DNA of 64,000 nucleotides. Origin: Bacteroidota bacterium (GTDB taxonomy: Bacteria > Bacteroidota > JABWAT01). The notes under the pieces were generated by a model. The model ran no database searches. It saw only the letters and a program-made list of their open reading frames with translations, and was not told the origin of the DNA. Positions within the stretch are counted from its first letter, which is position 1. The number at the start of each line of letters is the position of its first letter. The position numbers and the translations under genes are program-made. Positions 26,656-36,191 of the stretch are shown piece after piece. The stretch is taken from contig JAIUNL010000007.1 of NCBI GenBank assembly GCA_020161835.1, positions 121,983-185,982 of the forward strand, given 5' to 3'.

Positions 26656-28200
26656 ATGAACCATCCCGATACCATTCTGATTCTTGATTTTGGCAGTCAG
26701 TACACCCAACTTATCGCCCGGCGGGTCAGAGAACAAAAAGTTTATTGCGAAATCCATCCGTTTAACCAGGCTGTAAAGGCCATTGAAAACCTTAAACCCA
26801 AGGCCATCATCCTGAGTGGAAGTCCGTTTAGTGTTTATCAGGAAGGATCTCCTCTTCCTGACCTGTCAATTTTTGAACACAATCTCCCGATTCTCGGAAT
26901 TTGCTACGGGATGCAGGTTTTGGCTCATCTTTTTGGCGGAAAGGTTGATCCTGCTGCAAAACGTGAATTTGGCAAAGCAATCATTTCAATTAAAAATCCG
27001 GATTCAGGTTTTCTTTCCGGTTTACCCGCCTCTTTTCAGGTTTGGATGAGTCATGGCGATCACCTCACAGCCCCTCCAACCGGTTTTACCCCTATCGCTC
27101 AGACAACAAATGCTCCTTTTGTTATCATTGAAGATCCGGTTAGAAAATGGTACGGTGTACAATTTCATCCGGAAGTGGTTCATACAGAATTTGGCGCCGA
27201 TCTGATTAAAAACTTTCTGTTCAATGTTGCAGGTTGTCAGCCAACATGGACGCCAGAGTCCTTTATCCAGACAAAAATTGCAGAAATCAGAAAACAGGTT
27301 GGACAAGATCAGGTCATTCTGGGTCTTTCAGGCGGCGTAGATTCAACCGTTGCTGCTGTACTTGTTCATGAAGCCATCGGTGACCAGTTAAACTGCATCT
27401 TTGTTGACCACGGACTTCTCCGGAAAAATGAAGCTCAGGAAGTTGAAGACACCATCCGTAATAAATACCATATCAAACTGAAAGTGATCAAAGCTCACGA
27501 TTTGTTTTTTAACGGGTTGGCGGGTGTTACTGATCCTGAGAAAAAGAGAAAAATCATCGGGAAGCTTTTTGTTGATGTTTTCGACACTGAAGCAAAAAAA
27601 GTAGAAGGTGCCAGATGGTTGGGGCAGGGAACCCTTTACCCTGATGTAATTGAATCTGTTTCCTTTAAAGGTCCGTCTGTCACAATCAAATCTCACCATA
27701 ACGTGGGCGGTCTTCCCGAAAAAATGAATTTGAAACTTCTTGAGCCATTCCGTGAATTGTTCAAGGATGAAGTTAGAGTTATAGGTGCCCAGCTTGGCGT
27801 GCCCGATTATATTGTTCAGCGCCACCCGTTTCCGGGTCCTGGGCTTGCCATTCGTATTATTTCAGATGTTACGCCTGAGAAAGTGCGTTTACTGCAGGAT
27901 GTTGATCATATTTTTATCAGCGAATTAAAAAGACAAGGCTTTTATAAAGATGTCTGGCAGGCGTTTGCTGTTTTACTTCCCATTCAGTCTGTTGGTGTGA
28001 TGGGTGATGAAAGAACGTATGAAAATACGGTTGTTCTGCGTGCAGTGACCTCGGTAGACGGCATGACGGCAGACTGGGCTAAACTCGATTATGACTTTTT
28101 AGGATTTGTTTCAAACCGGATAATCAATGAAGTGAAAGGTGTTAACCGTGTCGCTTATGATATCAGTTCAAAACCACCCGCAACCATTGAGTGGGAATAA
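26656..28200 (+). CDS. guaA: GMP synthase (glutamine-hydrolysing)
   Basis: This 514-residue two-domain cytoplasmic enzyme converts XMP to GMP. The N-terminal glutamine amidotransferase has nucleophile C83 (GICYGMQVLAH) and the H171/E173 pair (VQFHPEV). The ATP pyrophosphatase domain has the P-loop LGLSGGVDSTVAA near residue 225. The C-terminal dimerisation domain ends in the usual KPPATIEWE. Length and motifs are normal. The following gene begins one base after its stop. Confidence is high. Confidence 0.98.
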   Translation: MNHPDTILILDFGSQYTQLIARRVREQKVYCEIHPFNQAVKAIENLKPKAIILSGSPFSVYQEGSPLPDLSIFEHNLPILGICYGMQVLAHLFGGKVDPAAKREFGKAIISIKNPDSGFLSGLPASFQVWMSHGDHLTAPPTGFTPIAQTTNAPFVIIEDPVRKWYGVQFHPEVVHTEFGADLIKNFLFNVAGCQPTWTPESFIQTKIAEIRKQVGQDQVILGLSGGVDSTVAAVLVHEAIGDQLNCIFVDHGLLRKNEAQEVEDTIRNKYHIKLKVIKAHDLFFNGLAGVTDPEKKRKIIGKLFVDVFDTEAKKVEGARWLGQGTLYPDVIESVSFKGPSVTIKSHHNVGGLPEKMNLKLLEPFRELFKDEVRVIGAQLGVPDYIVQRHPFPGPGLAIRIISDVTPEKVRLLQDVDHIFISELKRQGFYKDVWQAFAVLLPIQSVGVMGDERTYENTVVLRAVTSVDGMTADWAKLDYDFLGFVSNRIINEVKGVNRVAYDISSKPPATIEWE

Positions 28201-28201
28201 A

Positions 28202-29923
28202 GTGAAACTAACTGTTAAGTTCAGCTTTTTATATGCTGTTCTTTTTTTATTAATTCCGCTAAGCAATTTAAATGCGCAAACACCACTTGCAGATGCATGG
28301 AAGGCATTTGCGAAGGCTAACTATGAGAAATCAATTTCCTTACTGAAATCAGAAAATACCCCAACCTATTCAATTGATCAATTGATGGTTTTGATTAAAT
28401 CATATAACAGGTTAAATCAGTTTTCTGAAGCATTTTCTCTTTATGAAAAGTACCCAAAACCTGAAGCTGAAGGTGTGCTTTTACAGGAATATTTTTATGA
28501 AGCAGGTACGGCCTATTGGGGCAATTACAACTATCAGTTGGCACTCAGAACCTGGTTAACTGCCTATGATCTGAATGTAAAAACAGGTGATGAACTCGCT
28601 AAACTGATCAGGCTTGTTGTAATGACCAAGCTGACAATGGCTGATCTGTATAGCGAACTGGGTGTTTACCCTGTTGCAGATAATACCTTTATTCAGGAGT
28701 TGCTGGCAGAAAAGGCAAAAGGACAGAATCAGGCTGAAAATTTATTCTCCTGGTTCACAAAACGAAGGGTTTCTGCCGAACGAATTGATTTTCTGCGCCA
28801 GTTACAGGTCGCCGATGACTCGAAATCTGTAAAAAAAGTGAAGATTGGCCTTCTTTTACCTCTTGATGAAAAATCACGGACACCGGGTGAACGTGCCGTT
28901 ATTGGCAGGGAAATTCTAAAAGGATTTATGGTTAAACTGGGTTCAGAATATTCCGATCTTGAAACCCGTGTTACCCTGATTGTAAAAGATACTAAGGGTG
29001 ATCCGTTTAATGCTGCAAAACTTGCGGAATCCTTGGTGAAAACCGAACTGGTTGATCTGGTTTTTGGTCCGGTTTTCAGTGATGAATGCGAACAGGTCAG
29101 GCCAATTGCCGAATCCGGGAAAATCCCATTTTTTTCTCCTACAGCAACTGATGAATCACTTTACAGGAATTCAAACTGGTTTTTTGGTCTGAATCAGACA
29201 CTTGAAACCCGGGGGAAACGATCTGCCGAAGCTGCCCTGAAAATAATTGGTACAAAGCCTAAAGTTCAGATTCTTCTCGTTGCAGAAGAGAATTCTGATG
29301 CCGCTGAAATGGCAGAAGCCTTCGGATCAAAACTGAAGGGAATAAAAGGACTGGATCTGAAAAAAGGTTTTTATAAAGAGGGAAGTTCTGACATCAGAAG
29401 ATCAATTCCTTTTTTCCGTGATCAGAATGAGAAAGAAGACCCTGAAGCTCCAACCGTAATTGATTTGATTTATGCCCCCGCATCAGGAAAAGATCAGGTT
29501 GAAATGATTGTTTCCCAATTAAGCTATATCAAATTATTTGGTACATTTGTTGGCAATACAGACTGGGATGTCAAAAGTTTGCTAAGAAATTACAGAACCC
29601 AGCTCAATGGGATGCTGATCGTCAAAGATCAATCTGTAGATACATCCAGAACGGATGTTAAACAATTTTTCAAAAAATTCACTTATAAATTCAGAGTGAA
29701 ACCCGATGAACTTGCCCTTCGGGGTGCAGATGGTTTTATTTTGGTGAAAAATCTACTTCAAAATAACAGTTTGCATCAGACAGATACAGCTCTTCGAATC
29801 AAAGAAATGAAATCGGTTTCCGGGCTTCAAAGTGATATTTGGTTTAATGGAACCAATTCAAACCAGTATCTTCAGTTTTTCAGGGTAATCAATAACGAAA
29901 TTGTTCCGTTAGCGAATGAGTGA
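28202..29923 (+). CDS. Exported protein with type-I periplasmic-binding fold
   Basis: This 573-residue protein starts at GTG just after the guaA stop and has a signal peptide (KFSFLYAVLFLLIPLSNLNAQ). Residues about 27-195 look like helical TPR-like repeats. From about residue 215 the sequence VKIGLLLPLDEKSRTPGE and LVFGPVFSDECEQVRPIAES fits a type-I periplasmic-binding fold of the LivJ/LpoA kind. This TPR plus binding-fold order resembles proteins annotated as penicillin-binding-protein activators. No ligand can be assigned. An in-frame start upstream within guaA is unlikely because the signal peptide begins at the GTG. Confidence 0.72.
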   Translation: MKLTVKFSFLYAVLFLLIPLSNLNAQTPLADAWKAFAKANYEKSISLLKSENTPTYSIDQLMVLIKSYNRLNQFSEAFSLYEKYPKPEAEGVLLQEYFYEAGTAYWGNYNYQLALRTWLTAYDLNVKTGDELAKLIRLVVMTKLTMADLYSELGVYPVADNTFIQELLAEKAKGQNQAENLFSWFTKRRVSAERIDFLRQLQVADDSKSVKKVKIGLLLPLDEKSRTPGERAVIGREILKGFMVKLGSEYSDLETRVTLIVKDTKGDPFNAAKLAESLVKTELVDLVFGPVFSDECEQVRPIAESGKIPFFSPTATDESLYRNSNWFFGLNQTLETRGKRSAEAALKIIGTKPKVQILLVAEENSDAAEMAEAFGSKLKGIKGLDLKKGFYKEGSSDIRRSIPFFRDQNEKEDPEAPTVIDLIYAPASGKDQVEMIVSQLSYIKLFGTFVGNTDWDVKSLLRNYRTQLNGMLIVKDQSVDTSRTDVKQFFKKFTYKFRVKPDELALRGADGFILVKNLLQNNSLHQTDTALRIKEMKSVSGLQSDIWFNGTNSNQYLQFFRVINNEIVPLANE

Positions 29924-30611
29924 ATTCCTTCCGATAAATCAATGGCCTGCCGGTGACAGACCCCGTGAAAAACTGATTACCAGAGGACCAGAAAGTTTAA
30001 GTGACTCTGAACTCATAGCCATTTTAATTGGTACCGGCAGTCAGAATAATTCTGCACTTGATATTGCCAGGCAGATTCTAAATGATTATGGCACCCTCTT
30101 TAAATTCGGAAGAGCAAAATTCATTGAACTGGTAGAAAAAAAGGGGATTGGTGAAGCTAAGGCTATTACCATTCTTGCTGCTTTGGAACTTGGTAAAAGG
30201 GTTTCAATGTCTCCACCTGATAAAATGGTTACCATAAAAGGTCCTGAAGAGGTCTTTCAGTATTTTGGTTACCGGTATTCAGACTATTCCCATGAAGTAT
30301 TTTCCGTTCTTTTACTTGATACTGCCAATCAGGTTCTTTCACACCATCCAATTTCCTCAGGTACTTTAAATCAGTCACTTGCGCATCCGAGAGAAGTGTT
30401 TAAACCGGCAATTGATCAGAAAGCAAATTCAGTGATTTTAATGCATAATCACCCCAGCGGAAACCCCACTCCCAGTCAGGAAGATATCCGTTTAACAGAG
30501 AAAATGATTGACTCAGGCAAGATTTTAGGGATTTCTGTTCTTGATCATGTTGTCATTGGTGGCAAGAACTACACTTCTTTAGCTCAAATGGGTTATTTTG
30601 ATGGAAAATAA
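29916..30611 (+). CDS. radC: RadC/JAMM-domain protein
   Basis: This 231-residue protein of the RadC family has an N-terminal helix-hairpin-helix region (WPAGDRPREKLITRG, FVEKKGIGEAKAITILAAL-like). A C-terminal JAMM metalloprotease-like fold carries the ligand motif HNHPSGNPTPSQED near residue 180. RadC was named for DNA repair but the activity is not settled. The start overlaps the end of the upstream gene by 8 bases. Length is typical for chromosomal copies, which run to about 225 residues. Confidence 0.95.
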   Translation: MSEFLPINQWPAGDRPREKLITRGPESLSDSELIAILIGTGSQNNSALDIARQILNDYGTLFKFGRAKFIELVEKKGIGEAKAITILAALELGKRVSMSPPDKMVTIKGPEEVFQYFGYRYSDYSHEVFSVLLLDTANQVLSHHPISSGTLNQSLAHPREVFKPAIDQKANSVILMHNHPSGNPTPSQEDIRLTEKMIDSGKILGISVLDHVVIGGKNYTSLAQMGYFDGK

Positions 30612-30644
30612 CTACCACAAAAGGGTGAAAGAGATATCTTTTTC

Positions 30645-30673
30645 TTGACATTAAAAGTATGTAAACTTATTTT
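30645..30673 (+). promoter_or_regulatory. Candidate sigma-70-like promoter
   Basis: TTGACA at 30645-30650 is followed by a 17-base spacer and TATTTT at 30668-30673. It lies 56 bases upstream of the small lipoprotein start. Start-site data would be needed to confirm it. Confidence 0.5.
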
Positions 30674-30728
30674 TGTTTGGTTATTAACCCGTATGATTGA
30701 AACTATATTACTTAATGGAGATCTCCTG

Positions 30729-31058
30729 ATGCGCAAAAACAGATCAATTTTTATGATTGGCTCTGCCCTCCTCCTTTCTGCAGTAGTTTTTTCGGGATGT
30801 ACAAAATATGCATCTCCTGAAGAACTGGCAGCTTTGGACGCCAAAAACGCTGAAATCAAGAAAATGAGAGAAGCGATTGCTACCTGTAACAACGATAATT
30901 CCGCTCTGAATTCACAGAATGCTGAAGCTGAATCAAATCTTAAAAAAGCTCAGGATGAAAAAGCCTTTGTACAAAAGGGACTTGCTTCCTTCAATCCGGA
31001 TGCATTCAAACCTGCACCTCCCCCAGTCGATCCTAAAAAAACCGGCAAGAAAAAGTAA
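30729..31058 (+). CDS. Small lipoprotein with coiled coil
   Basis: This 109-residue protein has the lipoprotein signal SIFMIGSALLLSAVVFSGC. A helical, charged segment follows (AALDAKNAEIKKMREAIATC, then NSALNSQNAEAESNLKKAQD). The C-terminus is rich in proline and lysine (PPPVDPKKTGKKK). I start at the ATG at 30729, with GGAG upstream; an earlier in-frame start lies in the promoter region. It is followed after 34 bases by a LysM protein that also has a long coiled coil. The pair is probably an envelope operon, and the basic C-terminal tail could contact peptidoglycan or nucleic acid. Function unknown. Confidence 0.75.
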   Translation: MRKNRSIFMIGSALLLSAVVFSGCTKYASPEELAALDAKNAEIKKMREAIATCNNDNSALNSQNAEAESNLKKAQDEKAFVQKGLASFNPDAFKPAPPPVDPKKTGKKK

Positions 31059-31092
31059 TCAGGCCCCCTTTAGATTTTAAGGAGTTTAAATA

Positions 31093-31761
31093 ATGAAAAA
31101 AACCGCAATTCTCTCTATCGTAGCCCTCCTCGCTTTTTCTGTCAGCGCTTTTGCTCAGGAAAGAAAGGTTGAATTTTCAGATTGGGAAAAGCAGATTAAA
31201 GCTGCCGATTCTACTCTTAATGTACTGAAAGCCAAAGAAGCCGCCTGTAAAGAAGATGGTAAAAATCTGAAAGCTAAACTGGAACAAACCAAAGCTAACA
31301 CTGCTAAAACTGAAGAAGAAATTTTAGCTCTTGTTGAAGCTAACAAAGATTCAAAAGCTGCTTACGGCAAAGAGTTGGATGCTATTGAAAACCGCATCAA
31401 ACAATTGGCTGCCCTTTCAAATGACGAACTTTTTGCACGTCGTGCTGAATTGGATGTTATTGAAGCTGATTTGAACAAACTCAGAATGAACAAACTCAGT
31501 CTGCTTTCTGAAAATTCACGCCGCATTGAAGGTATGGTTTCCCAAATCGACAAACTGCGTAAAGTTCAGCCTACTACCCAAACTTACACAGTTGGTACAT
31601 GGTCTAAAGATCGTGACTGCTTGTGGAACATTGCCAAGAAGAAAACTATTTATGATAACCCATTCAAATGGCCTTCTCTTTACAATGCCAATAAAGATAA
31701 AATCAAGGATCCTAACCTGATTTACCCTGGTCAGATTCTTTCCATTCCGAAAGCTAACTGA
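31093..31761 (+). CDS. Exported coiled-coil protein with C-terminal LysM
   Basis: This 222-residue protein has a signal peptide (KKTAILSIVALLAFSVSAFA). A long coiled coil covers residues about 30-150 (repeated EAxxKEDGKNLKAKLEQ-type heptads). A C-terminal LysM domain spans residues about 155-220 (DCLWNIAKKKTIYDNPFKWP, then NLIYPGQILSIP). LysM domains bind peptidoglycan, so the protein probably sits in the periplasm against the wall. AAGGAG ten bases before the ATG is a strong ribosome site. It is co-transcribed with the upstream lipoprotein and ends at a strong terminator. Confidence 0.88.
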   Translation: MKKTAILSIVALLAFSVSAFAQERKVEFSDWEKQIKAADSTLNVLKAKEAACKEDGKNLKAKLEQTKANTAKTEEEILALVEANKDSKAAYGKELDAIENRIKQLAALSNDELFARRAELDVIEADLNKLRMNKLSLLSENSRRIEGMVSQIDKLRKVQPTTQTYTVGTWSKDRDCLWNIAKKKTIYDNPFKWPSLYNANKDKIKDPNLIYPGQILSIPKAN

Positions 31762-31798
31762 TAAAGAGCAGAATTTGAAACAATTGGTTTCTAATTGA

Positions 31799-31838
31799 AA
31801 AAAGCCCATTCATTTTTAGTGAATGGGCTTTTTTATTT
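31799..31838 (+). terminator. Rho-independent terminator after the LysM gene
   Basis: A perfect 12-bp stem AAAGCCCATTCA/TGAATGGGCTTT (31801-31831, 7-base loop) is followed by a T-rich run. It ends the lipoprotein-LysM transcript. Confidence 0.92.
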
Positions 31839-31852
31839 TAAGGAAAAACGTT

Positions 31853-32833
31853 TTGCATATTAAAAAAATTGACCTTAGTTCAGTGAATCCAACCCAGGTG
31901 CTCGGAACCAGTGACCGTAATCTGAAAAGAATCGCCTCCTTTTTTGAGAATGCCCAGATTTCAATCAGGGGTACTCATATAACCGTAAAAGGTGAAATGG
32001 ATGACATCAGAGCTATTGAAAAAGTTTTTTCGGAATTGTCATTTATCGCCAGTAAACATGGGTTGGTGACAGAAGCAGATGTGACAACTGTATTAGATCT
32101 GGTTTCTGTCGGAAAAACGGTTACCCGTGATGATTTTGATAATGTGATTCTTTTTACCAGAAATGAGCCGATCAGATGTAAAACTGAAGGACAAAAAGAA
32201 TATCTCAGAAAAATTGTATCGAATGATATTGTTTTTGCCATTGGCCCTGCCGGAACCGGAAAAACCTATCTGGCAGTTGCGGTTGCCGTTGCAGCTTTGA
32301 AGAACCGGGATGTTACCCGTATTATTCTTGCAAGACCTGCTGTTGAAGCCGGGGAAAGTCTGGGATTTCTTCCGGGTGATATGAAAGAAAAAGTAGATCC
32401 TTACCTGCGTCCGTTATATGATGCTCTGAATGACATGCTTCCTCCTGAAAAAGTGAAGGAATATCTTGAAAAGGATATTATTGAAATTGCACCTTTGGCC
32501 TTCATGCGTGGCAGAACTCTTAATAACGCCTTTGTAATTCTGGATGAAGCACAGAACACAACCCAAACCCAGCTCAAAATGTTTCTTACACGACTCGGGC
32601 AAAATTCAAAAGCCATTATTACAGGTGATATTTCACAGATTGACCTTCCTGAAAAAACAGGCAGCGGTCTGGTGCAGATTCAATCAATTTTGAACCATGT
32701 TGAAGGAATTGCCTTTCAGTATCTCGATAAGGCCGATGTAGTTCGTCATCGCCTCGTTAAAGAGATTATCAATGCTTATGAAACGTTTGAATCACGCCCG
32801 GAAAACATAAAGCCAAACGGAAAAAAGGGATAA
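31853..32833 (+). CDS. PhoH-family ATPase
   Basis: This 326-residue protein of the PhoH/YbeZ type has Walker A GPAGTGKTYLAVA near residue 127. Walker B is AFVILDEAQNTTQTQLKMFLTR, and ARPAVEAGESLGFLPGD is also typical. These ATPases are linked to ribosome maturation and RNA handling, often with the YbeY endonuclease; the substrate is not clear from sequence. I choose the TTG at 31853, which has AAGGA eight to ten bases upstream. An upstream in-frame ATG at 31823 lies inside the terminator hairpin. Confidence 0.9.
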   Translation: MHIKKIDLSSVNPTQVLGTSDRNLKRIASFFENAQISIRGTHITVKGEMDDIRAIEKVFSELSFIASKHGLVTEADVTTVLDLVSVGKTVTRDDFDNVILFTRNEPIRCKTEGQKEYLRKIVSNDIVFAIGPAGTGKTYLAVAVAVAALKNRDVTRIILARPAVEAGESLGFLPGDMKEKVDPYLRPLYDALNDMLPPEKVKEYLEKDIIEIAPLAFMRGRTLNNAFVILDEAQNTTQTQLKMFLTRLGQNSKAIITGDISQIDLPEKTGSGLVQIQSILNHVEGIAFQYLDKADVVRHRLVKEIINAYETFESRPENIKPNGKKG

Positions 32834-32964
32834 CTTTATTTCTGGTTGTTTTTTAACGGTAACATCCCCATTTTTACCGAAGATTAATCGCAATCTTTAA
32901 TCTCCATTTTTAGTTGGCCGGCACGCTTTTTCTGCATGCCGGTATTTACCTTTAGAGGAAAATC

Positions 32965-34143
32965 ATGAAAAAAGTAGTTATTGTTTCTGCTGTAAGAACA
33001 CCAATTGGTTCATTTCAGGGTATGTATAGTGAATTAACTGCCGTTGAACTTGGAGCTGCTGCAATTAAAGGTGCACTTTCCGCCATTAAACTTGATCCTG
33101 CCGAAGTTAATGAACTGATTCTTGGAAACGTTTTAACGGGTGGTGAAGGTCAGGCACCGGCAAGACAAGCCTCAATTAAAGCCGGTTTACCCACATCAGT
33201 AGAATGTACCACGATCAACAAAGTGTGCGGATCTGGTCTGAAAGCTGTCATGCTGGGTGCTCAGGCTATTGCTCTGGGTGATGCTGAGGTTGTTATCGCC
33301 GGCGGCATGGAATCGATGACCAACGCACCTTATGTGCTTGATAAAGCAAGAGCCGGATACAGAATGGGTCATGCTCAGATGTTCGACACCATTTTACTCG
33401 ATGGTTTATTGAACCCGTATTCCGGTGAACATATGGGTGTGCTTGCAGAACTATGTGCAGATACCTGCAAAATTGACCGGAATGCGCAGGATGAACTAAC
33501 AGTTAGAAGTTATAAACTTGCACTTGAATCTATTGAAACCGGTCGGTTTAAAAATGAAATCGTCGCCGTTGAATTGAAGGATAAAAAGGGTAATGTCACT
33601 ATTCTCGATACTGATGAAGAGCCAGGTCGTGTTAAATTCGATAAAATCCCTTCGCTTAAACCTGTTTTTAAAAAGGATGGAACGGTAACTGCTGCCAATG
33701 CATCGTCAATCAATGATGGTGCTGCCGCTTTGATTTTAATGTCAGAAGAAAAAGCAAAAAGCCTTGGGTTAAAGCCACTTGCAACCATTCTCGCTCATGC
33801 TTCAGCAGCAAAGGCACCTGAATGGTTTACAACCGCTCCAGTTGATGTCATTCCTAAAACGTTAAAGAAAGCCGGACTTAAATCTGAAGATATTGACCTA
33901 TTTGAAATTAATGAGGCTTTTGCAGTTGTTGCCCTTGCTGCAAAAAATGAACTTGGAATTCCGCTTGAAAAACTAAATGTGAATGGTGGCTCAGTTGCAT
34001 TGGGGCATCCGATTGGTGCTTCAGGTGCCAGAATTCTGGTAACTCTAATTCATGCACTTCATACCTATAACAAGAAGAAGGGTATGGCCGCAATTTGTAT
34101 TGGCGGTGGTGAAGCTGCCGGTCTGATTGTAGAGCGAAATTAA
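32965..34143 (+). CDS. Acetyl-CoA C-acetyltransferase (thiolase)
   Basis: This 392-residue biosynthetic-type thiolase condenses two acetyl-CoA to acetoacetyl-CoA or does the reverse. The acyl-binding C88 (NKVCGSGLKAVM) and the C-terminal Cys in the CIGGGEAAG segment are present, along with the histidine motif GGSVALGHPIGASGARI and NEAFAVV. The family norm for the last motif is CIGGGQG, so GEAAG is a small variation. The start has AGAGGAAAATC upstream. It leads a three-gene operon with a 3-hydroxyacyl-CoA and an acyl-CoA dehydrogenase. Confidence 0.95.
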   Translation: MKKVVIVSAVRTPIGSFQGMYSELTAVELGAAAIKGALSAIKLDPAEVNELILGNVLTGGEGQAPARQASIKAGLPTSVECTTINKVCGSGLKAVMLGAQAIALGDAEVVIAGGMESMTNAPYVLDKARAGYRMGHAQMFDTILLDGLLNPYSGEHMGVLAELCADTCKIDRNAQDELTVRSYKLALESIETGRFKNEIVAVELKDKKGNVTILDTDEEPGRVKFDKIPSLKPVFKKDGTVTAANASSINDGAAALILMSEEKAKSLGLKPLATILAHASAAKAPEWFTTAPVDVIPKTLKKAGLKSEDIDLFEINEAFAVVALAAKNELGIPLEKLNVNGGSVALGHPIGASGARILVTLIHALHTYNKKKGMAAICIGGGEAAGLIVERN

Positions 34144-34156
34144 CCCGGAGAAATCA

Positions 34157-35008
34157 ATGAATTATTCCGTGATGGTAATTGGTGCCGGAACAATGGGCAA
34201 TGGAATTGCACACGTTTTCGCCCAATCGGGTTATGAGGTCACTCTTGTTGATATAAAACAGGAGTTTTTGGATAAAGCACTCAGCACAATTTCCGGCAAC
34301 CTGGACAGACAGGTAAAAAAAGGGAGTTTAACAGAAACTCAAAAAGCTGAAACACTTTCAAGACTTTCAGCTTCAACCGACCTTCCTGCTTCTGCAAAAG
34401 GAAAAAACCTGATCATTGAAGCTGCCACTGAAAATCCGGAAATAAAGAAATCCATTTTCAGAACGCTGGATGAACAGGCTGATGCTGAATGTATTCTTGC
34501 CACCAATACGTCCTCAATCAGTATCACTCAAATTGCTGCGGTTACCAAAAGACCAGAACTGGTGATCGGCATGCACTTCATGAATCCCGTCCCGGTGATG
34601 AAACTGGTTGAGATCATTCGTGGATATTCAACTTCACAGAAAACCTTTGATCAGGTGAAAGCCTGGTCAGAATCGCTTGATAAAATTCCCGTTGAGGTAA
34701 ATGATTCTCCTGGATTTATTTCAAACCGGATTCTGATGCCCATGATCAATGAAGCAATCTTTACGGTTTATGAAGGTGTTGCATCCCCCGAAGCAGTTGA
34801 TTCTATAATGAAGCTGGGAATGGCACACCCGATGGGTCCGTTGCAACTTGCTGATTTTATTGGACTTGATGTCTGTCTGGCTATCATGAATGTGCTTCAT
34901 GATGGTTTTTCAGACTCAAAATATCGCCCTTGTCCGTTACTGAAAAAAATGGTGGATGCCGGTCACCTGGGTAAAAAATCCGGCCGTGGCTTTTACTCTT
35001 ATTCCTGA
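34157..35008 (+). CDS. hbd: 3-hydroxybutyryl-CoA dehydrogenase
   Basis: This 283-residue short-chain 3-hydroxyacyl-CoA dehydrogenase interconverts acetoacetyl-CoA and 3-hydroxybutyryl-CoA with NAD(P). The N-terminal Rossmann motif is VIGAGTMGNGIAHVFAQSGY. TNTSSISITQIA, then MHFMNPVPVMKLVEIIRG, includes the catalytic His/Glu/Asn positions expected for the family. The C-terminal domain ends HLGKKSGRGFYSYS. It follows the thiolase gene by 13 bases. No crotonase gene, which would be needed to complete a butyrate path, is adjacent. Confidence 0.95.
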   Translation: MNYSVMVIGAGTMGNGIAHVFAQSGYEVTLVDIKQEFLDKALSTISGNLDRQVKKGSLTETQKAETLSRLSASTDLPASAKGKNLIIEAATENPEIKKSIFRTLDEQADAECILATNTSSISITQIAAVTKRPELVIGMHFMNPVPVMKLVEIIRGYSTSQKTFDQVKAWSESLDKIPVEVNDSPGFISNRILMPMINEAIFTVYEGVASPEAVDSIMKLGMAHPMGPLQLADFIGLDVCLAIMNVLHDGFSDSKYRPCPLLKKMVDAGHLGKKSGRGFYSYS

Positions 35009-35035
35009 CCAGAACAAGCAAACCCTGAGGATAAA

Positions 35036-36184
35036 ATGAATTTCAACCTGACCGAAGAACAACTCATGATCCGGGATACTGCCCGGCAATTTGCAGAAGA
35101 AGAATTGCTACCCGGTGTTATTGACCGTGATGAGGAAGAAGAATTTCCGCATGAACAAATAAAAAAAATGGGTGAACTGGGCTTTATGGGAATGATGGTT
35201 CCTGAGCAATGGGGCGGTTCTGGTCTTGATGCCATTTCGTACGTTCTTGCCATGACCGAAATCAGTAAGATAGATGCCTCTGCCGCAGTGGTGATGTCAG
35301 TCAATAATTCATTGGTTTGCTGGGGATTGAACGAATTCGGTTCTACTCTTCAGAAAGAAAAATATCTGAAACCATTGGCCTCCGGACAAAAATTAGGTGC
35401 TTTTGCTCTTTCTGAGCCCAATGCCGGTTCAGATGCATCAAACCAGGCAACATCAGCAGTTAAAAACGGTGAAAACTGGATTATAAATGGTGCAAAAAAC
35501 TGGATTACAAACGGCCAAAATGCAGATTTATACCTGGTATTTGCATCTACTGATAAAGTGAATAAATCGCACGGAATTTCGTGCTTTGTTGTTGAAAAAG
35601 GTGCTCCGGGGTTTACTGTCCTTAAAAAAGAGAGAAAGCTAGGAATTCGTGGTTCTGATACCTGTTCTCTTGGTTTTACCGATGTGGTTGTTCATCAATC
35701 GGCTATGATCGGCAAAGAAGGTGATGGTTTCCGGATTGCGATGCAGTCGCTTGATGGCGGAAGAATCGGCATCGCCTCTCAGGCACTTGGAATTGCAAAA
35801 GGTGCACTCGAAAGAGCACTGAGTTATTCAAAAGAAAGAAAGCAATTCGGTCAGGAAATCAGTAACTTTCAGGCAATCCAATGGAAATTGGCAGAAATGG
35901 CTATGCAAACTGATGCAGCTGAACTGCTGATTATGCGTGCTGCGTCAATGAAAGATGAACATAAAAAGTACAGCCGTGAATCAGCCATGTGTAAATTATA
36001 CGCCTCAAGAAACGCAGTTCAGGTTGCACTTGAAGCCATTCAAATCCATGGTGGATATGGTTATGTGAAAGAGTACCATGTTGAGAGAATGCTCCGTGAC
36101 GCTAAAATTACAGAGATTTATGAAGGGACTTCAGAAGTTCAGCATATTGTTATTGCCCGTGACCTTATCAAAAACGGGTATTAA
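35036..36184 (+). CDS. Short-chain acyl-CoA dehydrogenase
   Basis: This 382-residue FAD flavoenzyme oxidises acyl-CoA to enoyl-CoA. Typical signatures are FALSEPNAGSDASNQATSA, the WITNGQNAD region, and YSKERKQFGQEISNFQAIQW. The catalytic Glu lies in the C-terminal segment RDAKITEIYEGTSEVQHIVI. This resembles butyryl-CoA-type enzymes of the same operon context. The electron-transfer flavoprotein partner is not in the window. It follows hbd by 27 bases, with a GAGGA ribosome site. Confidence 0.95.
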   Translation: MNFNLTEEQLMIRDTARQFAEEELLPGVIDRDEEEEFPHEQIKKMGELGFMGMMVPEQWGGSGLDAISYVLAMTEISKIDASAAVVMSVNNSLVCWGLNEFGSTLQKEKYLKPLASGQKLGAFALSEPNAGSDASNQATSAVKNGENWIINGAKNWITNGQNADLYLVFASTDKVNKSHGISCFVVEKGAPGFTVLKKERKLGIRGSDTCSLGFTDVVVHQSAMIGKEGDGFRIAMQSLDGGRIGIASQALGIAKGALERALSYSKERKQFGQEISNFQAIQWKLAEMAMQTDAAELLIMRAASMKDEHKKYSRESAMCKLYASRNAVQVALEAIQIHGGYGYVKEYHVERMLRDAKITEIYEGTSEVQHIVIARDLIKNGY

Positions 36185-36191
36185 GTTTTTT

